This document shows positions 7,036-10,731 of a DNA stretch of 10,731 nucleotides, piece by piece (the stretch's first letter is position 1; each line of letters opens with the position of its first letter). This DNA is from Lachnospiraceae bacterium. Lineage in GTDB: Bacteria; Bacillota_A; Clostridia; Lachnospirales; Lachnospiraceae. The stretch is taken from NCBI GenBank assembly GCA_017958245.1, contig JAGDDC010000161.1, forward strand, positions 1 to 10,731, read 5' to 3'. Made by a program: the position numbers and the translations under genes. The notes below the pieces were generated by a model that saw only the letters and a list, made by a program, of their open reading frames with translations, was not told where the DNA came from and made no database searches.

Positions 7036-7848
7036 TTATGCGAGTCTGTTCAGGGCCCAGACAACGGCGGGCTCAAGCTGCCTTGTCCAAAAGTCCCATT
7101 CGTGGATCCCGGGCTCTTCGACGTATGTTATGTCGACTTCCTCGGCGCGCAGGTATTTCGCGAAAACGCGGTTGTTTTCAAGGAGCGGATCCTCGGTGCC
7201 GCAGGCCATATACAGAGGCGGGTTTGCCACATGTTCGGTCTTGTTTCTGCGAACGAGGAAGCCCGGGTCTTTGTCGCTTTGATCGAGGTTCTTTAAGTCG
7301 CCGAAGATCTCCTCGTAATACTCCCTGTTTGCAAGCTCCTCTGCAAAGCTTTTCTCGCCGTTTGCGAGCTTTTTTATGTCCTCCGTGATGAGGGCGGAGG
7401 AGAGGCCGAATGCTGCCCCGTATGTCTCCGGGTTCTTGAGGGCGAGCCGTAAGGCACCATAGCCGCCCATCGAAAGGCCGCCTATGAAGATGTCGTTTTT
7501 CTCTAGCGACAGCCCGAGGCTTTTGCTCACATAGCTTGGAAGATCTGAGGAAATGTAGGTCTCGTAAGCGTGACCCGTTGTTTTTCTATCGATGTAGAAA
7601 CTGTTCTCCCCTGAGGGCATGACTATCGCGAGATTGTATCTGCGCGAGATCATCATGGCATCGCTGCCACAGATCCAGTCTGCGCTGCTGCCCGTGTATC
7701 CGTGAAGAAGGAAAAGAGTCTTCGGAGGTCTGTCATAGTTTGGATTGTTTATCTTTACGCCTTCGAGGGTGTCATTTGGCAGGAAGGCGTGGAAGGTAGT
7801 GATCCTCTTCAGCGCCTCCGACAAAAAGCTGACCTGAAACAAAGCCAT
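7036..7848 (-). CDS. Alpha/beta-hydrolase esterase, EstA (tributyrin esterase)-like
   Basis: The chosen start gives 270 residues. The catalytic serine is Ser126 in GGLSMGGYG, the acid Asp220 in CGTEDPLL, the histidine His249 in GIHEWDFW, and the oxyanion motif LLHGYTG lies at 47-53. This is the pattern of the small single-domain EstA esterases of Firmicutes, which cleave short acyl esters, including acetylated sugars. There is no signal peptide, so it is cytoplasmic. The ATG at 7848 has AAAGGAG on the minus strand (7859-7865) ten bases upstream. A longer in-frame start at 7920 would add an Arg-rich tail, overlap the regulator's start and bypass that site. It is the first gene of a two-esterase operon, divergent from the AraC gene, whose product is its most likely regulator. 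The second esterase differs in architecture, so the pair may remove different ester groups. Confidence 0.86.
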   Translation of the reverse strand: MALFQVSFLSEALKRITTFHAFLPNDTLEGVKINNPNYDRPPKTLFLLHGYTGSSADWICGSDAMMISRRYNLAIVMPSGENSFYIDRKTTGHAYETYISSDLPSYVSKSLGLSLEKNDIFIGGLSMGGYGALRLALKNPETYGAAFGLSSALITEDIKKLANGEKSFAEELANREYYEEIFGDLKNLDQSDKDPGFLVRRNKTEHVANPPLYMACGTEDPLLENNRVFAKYLRAEEVDITYVEEPGIHEWDFWTRQLEPAVVWALNRLA

Positions 7849-7918
7849 TGCAGTAGGTCTCCTTTTTATGTTAAAATCGAATCTGTAATCGAACCGTTGT
7901 CTCCTGAAAGGAGTGGAC
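7849..7918. promoter_or_regulatory. Divergent control region between esterase operon and AraC gene
   Basis: These 70 bases must carry both promoters. For the AraC gene, TAAAAT (7872-7877) is a good -10 box, with a poor -35 candidate TTGCAG (7848-7853) 18 bases upstream. A weak promoter of this kind fits activator control. Two direct copies of AATCGAA (7875-7881 and 7887-7893) start 12 bases apart and could be half-sites for the AraC-family protein. I see no convincing minus-strand promoter. The repeats are seen directly; their role is inference. Confidence 0.45.
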
Positions 7919-8746
7919 ATGGCCGAACTGTACGAGTCTTACAATGATGTGTACTCCATACTTCCCGTGAAGCTGTACAAACACGATCTTCACGGCACAT
8001 TTATCTATGCCCCTCTGCACTGGCACAGGAGCCTGGAGATCACGATCCCGCTTACGGGCAGGATCTCTTTCAACACGGGGAGCAACAGCTTTGATTTCGG
8101 CGAGTCCGACTGGCTCTTCGTCAACAGCTGCGAGCTCCATTCATGCAGATACATAACGAGAGAAGATCATTTTACGGGGATCAGCATCATCGTGTCCCTG
8201 CCCTTTATAGAGAAATGGCTCGGCAAGAACCTCTTCTTTTACAACCCGGAGAAACCCGAGGTCACGAAGAAGATCAAAGCTATAGCCAGAGAGCTCTACG
8301 AGCTTGACAGCAACGTTGCCGAGTACAACCTCCTCGTCATGGGCAAACTCTACGACGTCCTCTACGTTGTGGCGTCCAACTGCGTGAAGCGCGGCGAGGG
8401 CTACGCTGCGTCCCTCGAAAAGGATGTCAGTCTTGCCACCACGTTCACCGATTACATCGAAGCTCATTACTCCGACGAGCTTTCACTCGCAGACGTCGCG
8501 GAGAACTTCAAGTATTCGCCCAGCTACTTTTCGCGCCTTTTTAAGGACTCTCTGGGCGTCAATTTCCATGCATATCTCAACTTTGTCCGGGTAAGCCATG
8601 CTGCCGAGCAGCTCTCAAACGGCCACGACAACCTGACCGAATGCGCGTATAACAACGGGTTTCCGAACATGAAAAGTTTCATCACGACTTTCAAGAAGCT
8701 CTACGGGTGTACACCCGGAAGCTTTCTCGCATCCCAGAAGAGGTGA
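7919..8746 (+). CDS. AraC-family transcriptional regulator
   Basis: The 275-residue protein has an N-terminal cupin-like sensing domain (about 15-100), with His34 and His36 in HWHRSLEITIPLTGR and the FGESDWLFVNSCELHS segment. The C-terminal DNA-binding domain has two helix-turn-helix motifs (about 188-210, with LADVAENF and SPSYFSRLFK; and about 238-262, with TECAYNNGFPNMKSF), ending in the family's GCTPGSF signature. The layout matches sugar-responsive AraC regulators of Firmicutes. The ATG at 7919 is preceded by AAAGGAG (7907-7913) with five bases between. A GTG at 7913 overlaps that site and is rejected. It is divergent from the esterase operon and convergent with the transporter genes, so it probably controls one or both; ligand unknown. 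A CTCCT/AGGAG pairing (7901-7905 with 7909-7913) could partly mask its own ribosome binding site. Its stop codon lies within the terminator stem. Confidence 0.92.
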   Translation: MAELYESYNDVYSILPVKLYKHDLHGTFIYAPLHWHRSLEITIPLTGRISFNTGSNSFDFGESDWLFVNSCELHSCRYITREDHFTGISIIVSLPFIEKWLGKNLFFYNPEKPEVTKKIKAIARELYELDSNVAEYNLLVMGKLYDVLYVVASNCVKRGEGYAASLEKDVSLATTFTDYIEAHYSDELSLADVAENFKYSPSYFSRLFKDSLGVNFHAYLNFVRVSHAAEQLSNGHDNLTECAYNNGFPNMKSFITTFKKLYGCTPGSFLASQKR

Positions 8747-8764
8747 GTCATCACCTCTTTTTTT
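8739..8764 (+). terminator. Rho-independent terminator overlapping the AraC stop codon
   Basis: AGAGGTGA (8739-8746) pairs with TCACCTCT (8751-8758) around a GTCA loop, followed by T residues to 8764. The TGA stop (8744-8746) is part of the left arm. On the minus strand the hairpin lacks a T-run, so the convergent permease transcript would stop here poorly, if at all. Confidence 0.88.
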
Positions 8765-8785
8765 GTGCCAAGGCCCTGCAAATGA

Positions 8786-9616
8786 TCAGCCTTTGACCGA
8801 TCCCGCTACCACACCCTCGATTATATGCCTCTGTCCGATGAGATAGAAGATGAGGACAGGCAGGATGCTAAGCAGCAGACCTGCCATCATCGGCGCATAC
8901 TCTGCCGAGTGGTTTGTGAGGAAGGTCTTGATCGCTATTGCAAGCGTCTTGGTGTTTGTCTTTGTGAGGAACAGACTCGACATCAGGAAGTCGTTCCATA
9001 CTCCCATTGCCACGAAAACCGTTACAGTGATGATGATCGGCTTTAACAGCGGAAGGATGATGTGGAAGAACGTCCTCGTGAAGCTGCAGCCGTCGATGAG
9101 CGCCGCTTCGTCGAGCTCCCTCGGTATCCCCTCGACAAAACCGTTGTACAGGAAGACTGCGAAGGGGATGTTCAGTCCTATCGCTATGTAAGCCACCACG
9201 AGCAGCGAGTTCGAAAAGCCCAGGCCACCTGCGAAGATCTTCACAAGGGGGATCATATACACCTGGAAGGGCGCGACCATCGAAGCGAGGAACGCCATGA
9301 AGATGATCTTGTTGATCTTCCATTTGCGCCTCGCGAAAAGATATCCCGTCATCGAGGAGACAAGGGTGTTCCCGACGACCGATATCAGCGTGATGAGGGC
9401 CGTGTTCCCCAGAGCTCTGAAGAAGTTCATCCTCTTGATCGCCACCCTGAAGTTGTCAAACGACAGCTCGGACGGGAGTGCCATAGGGTTCTTTACAAAC
9501 TCGGGCGTCGATTTGAAGGTGTTGATGACGAGTATAAAGAATGGCACCATGAACAGGACCAGCAATAAAAGCGTAACCGCAAACAAAGCGATCTTTCTCG
9601 TTTTTCTTTTACGCAT
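8786..9616 (-). CDS. Carbohydrate ABC transporter permease, MalG-like (CUT1)
   Basis: The 276-residue membrane protein has about six helices. It carries the ABC permease EAA loop at 170-176 (EAALIDG) followed by FFHIILPLLKP, where the ATPase docks, and the C-terminal IIEGVVAGSVKG common to MalG/LacG-type CUT1 permeases. It forms the membrane channel together with the permease encoded just upstream. Its ATG shares one base with that gene's TGA stop (TGATG on the minus strand), so the two are translationally coupled; an upstream GGAG also supports the start. Sugar specificity cannot be read from the permease, but oligosaccharides are typical of the class. No ATPase gene follows. In Firmicutes a single shared MsmX-type ATPase elsewhere in the genome often powers such transporters. 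Confidence 0.94.
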   Translation of the reverse strand: MRKRKTRKIALFAVTLLLLVLFMVPFFILVINTFKSTPEFVKNPMALPSELSFDNFRVAIKRMNFFRALGNTALITLISVVGNTLVSSMTGYLFARRKWKINKIIFMAFLASMVAPFQVYMIPLVKIFAGGLGFSNSLLVVAYIAIGLNIPFAVFLYNGFVEGIPRELDEAALIDGCSFTRTFFHIILPLLKPIIITVTVFVAMGVWNDFLMSSLFLTKTNTKTLAIAIKTFLTNHSAEYAPMMAGLLLSILPVLIFYLIGQRHIIEGVVAGSVKG

Positions 9617-10491
9617 CAGTTCTCCGCTCCTTTCCTCGTAAAGTAGACCTGGAGCAGGGAGACCACCGAGACGATCGCAAACAGCGCGATCGCTTGAGCC
9701 TGTCCCTTGCCGAACTCCATGCTGGTGAATGCCGTCTGGTATATCTTGTAGGCGATCAGCTCGGTGGACTTGTAGGGTCCGCCTGCGGTGAGCGACAGGT
9801 TCATGTCAAATGACATGAAGGTTCTCGCGATAGAGAGGAACACACAGATAGCGATGGTGTTCCTGATGAGCGGGATCTTGATCCTTCGCACGATCTGCCA
9901 GGGGCTTGCCCCGTCCACTCTCGCAGCCTCGATCAGCTCCGAGGGAACATTTGTCAGACCGGCGATATAGATGACCATGAGGTAGCCGCTCAGCTGCCAG
10001 GAGCTCACGATGATGAGGGCAATGAGCGCTCTCGTCGGGTGAGTGAGCCATGAGGTCGACATCCACTCCACGCCGATCGTCTCGCCGAAGCGCGTCAGCG
10101 CGTAAGAGAAGATAAAGTTCCATATGTAACCGAGTATGATGCCGCCGATTATGTTCGGTGTGAAAAAGCCCGTGCGGAACAGACCCTGTCCCTTTATACC
10201 GCTGGTTACCAGCAGGGCCAGAAGGAAGCCCACGACGTTGCTCAGCAGAACGGTGAACAGCGCGTAGATGAGAGTCTTGACAAATGATGTGATAAAGGTC
10301 GGGTCCGTGAACACTTCCCTGTAGTTTTCCAGACCGACATAGTTTATCTCCATAGCAAGCCCGTTCCAGTCGGTAAAGGTGATCCAGATACCGTAGATAA
10401 AGGGCGCTATGACCACTGTCAGCCAAATGAAGAATGATGGCAGGGCAAAGCCCGCAAACTGAAGAGTGCTTCTTAGTTTTTTTGATCTCAT
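9616..10491 (-). CDS. Carbohydrate ABC transporter permease, MalF/UgpA-like (CUT1)
   Basis: The 291-residue membrane protein has six or so helices. The EAA loop is at 188-194 (EAARVDG), followed by ASPWQIVRRIKIPLIRN, and TAGGPYKSTELIAYKIYQTAF (about 235-255) is a very typical MalF-like segment of CUT1 transporters. It pairs with the MalG-like permease it overlaps by one base, and receives substrate from the solute-binding protein whose gene end lies 138 bases upstream. The ATG at 10491 is preceded by a moderate purine-rich site (GGGAAG), weaker than those of the neighbouring genes. That and the hairpins before it suggest the permeases are made in smaller amounts than the binding protein. Confidence 0.94.
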   Translation of the reverse strand: MRSKKLRSTLQFAGFALPSFFIWLTVVIAPFIYGIWITFTDWNGLAMEINYVGLENYREVFTDPTFITSFVKTLIYALFTVLLSNVVGFLLALLVTSGIKGQGLFRTGFFTPNIIGGIILGYIWNFIFSYALTRFGETIGVEWMSTSWLTHPTRALIALIIVSSWQLSGYLMVIYIAGLTNVPSELIEAARVDGASPWQIVRRIKIPLIRNTIAICVFLSIARTFMSFDMNLSLTAGGPYKSTELIAYKIYQTAFTSMEFGKGQAQAIALFAIVSVVSLLQVYFTRKGAEN

Positions 10492-10629
10492 GTTCTGTGC
10501 TTCCCTTCGATCCTCTTTAAAGGCAGGATATGCCTGCCGTTTGTACTTTTAGGCACAAAGGACAGGCATGTCCCGCAGGGTTCTTGTTCGGGGGAACCCG
10601 GAAACCATGTTTCCGGTGAAACGATATGT
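10492..10629 (-). promoter_or_regulatory. Hairpin-rich intercistronic region between solute-binding protein and permease genes
   Basis: Reading in the minus direction, a perfect 8-bp hairpin comes 13 bases after the stop (arms 10598-10605 and 10609-10616). Next is GTTC/GAAC with a four-base loop (10586-10597), or alternatively GGGTTC/GAACCC (10578-10583 with 10594-10599), then GGACA/TGTCC (10560-10573). Last is GGCAGG/CCTGCC (10522-10538), followed on the minus strand by TTTAAAGA, a poor terminator tail. I see no convincing promoter. In malE-malF-like operons such structures stabilise the binding-protein part of the mRNA or attenuate readthrough; that role here is inference. Confidence 0.55.
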
Positions 10630-10731
10630 CTATCTGGGTTCCTGGTTGGTCCAGTATGTGTCTACCTTCGATGCAAGTGTTGCTCTGTCGCAAGCGCCCG
10701 AGAGGTACTCACACATATACGCGCCGCACTC
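10630..10731 (-). CDS. Probable ABC transporter solute-binding protein, C-terminal fragment
   Basis: A minus-strand frame enters from the window edge and stops at a TAG (10630-10632), giving the last 33 residues of a protein that begins outside the window. The end reads YLSGACDRATLASKVDTYW, like the C-terminal helix of extracellular sugar-binding proteins (SBP family 1), where a similar L-x-x-K-x-x-x-Y-W ending is common. Its place directly upstream of two CUT1 permease genes on the same strand is the main support. It would be a lipoprotein that captures an oligosaccharide outside the cell and hands it to the permeases. The fragment holds three cysteines within 13 residues, which is unusual for such a tail. 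Confidence 0.66.
   Translation of the reverse strand, partial: ECGAYMCEYLSGACDRATLASKVDTYWTNQEPR

Noticed and set aside
7849..7920. Longer start for the EstA-like esterase at 7920
   Set aside because: It would overlap the divergent gene's start and add an Arg-rich tail not typical of the family. AAAGGAG before the ATG at 7848 is better placed.
9062..9568. Plus-strand open frame of 168 codons opposite the MalG-like permease
   Set aside because: The product is extremely charged and lies wholly antisense to a clear permease gene.
1..10731. tRNA, rRNA, CRISPR array, transposase, integrase or attachment site
   Set aside because: I saw no cloverleaf, no regularly spaced repeats, no recombinase motifs and no terminal inverted repeats; gene style looks uniform across the window.

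Overview
The window looks like chromosome from a Clostridia bacterium, most likely Lachnospiraceae of moderately high GC. The reasons are a DUF5711-type propeller protein next to a CvpA-family protein, a zinc-ribbon membrane protein with a Pro/Gly/Gln-rich linker, strong AGGAGG-type ribosome binding sites, frequent AGG and ATA codons, and a CUT1 sugar transporter with no ATPase gene beside it. The taxonomic call is inference; no rRNA or tRNA gene is present to test it. Nearly all of the window is coding, and no stretch over 300 bases lacks a gene.

Left part, plus strand (1-4601): the 3' end of a DUF5711-like beta-propeller gene, a CvpA-family membrane protein, a MalY/PatB-type PLP enzyme (probable cystathionine beta-lyase or aminotransferase), then a 103-base gap with strong RNA-folding potential, then a membrane-anchored protein with a cytoplasmic zinc ribbon and a large extracytoplasmic propeller-like domain. 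A strong rho-independent terminator (4571-4601) closes this unit. The first three genes are 19 and 35 bases apart and are probably co-transcribed.

Middle (4602-5858): a monocistronic membrane diguanylate cyclase (GGDEF) gene with its own extended -10 promoter and its own terminator.

Right part (5859-10731): a probable carbohydrate-ester utilisation locus. Two alpha/beta-hydrolase esterases of the CE1/esterase-D type lie in tandem on the minus strand. They are transcribed divergently from an AraC-family regulator across a 70-base control region. Convergent to the regulator is a CUT1-type ABC transporter: the C-terminal end of a probable solute-binding protein, an intercistronic region packed with hairpins, and two translationally coupled permease genes. 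Neither esterase has a signal peptide, so the simplest reading is that acylated oligosaccharides are imported by the transporter and de-esterified inside the cell, with the AraC protein as the regulator.

I did not find a clearly new molecular system. The items most worth a second look are the structured leader ahead of the zinc-ribbon gene (2593-2663), the hairpin cluster between solute-binding protein and permease (10522-10616), the two propeller proteins sharing a repeat motif around the CvpA gene, and the cytoplasmic two-esterase, AraC and transporter arrangement.
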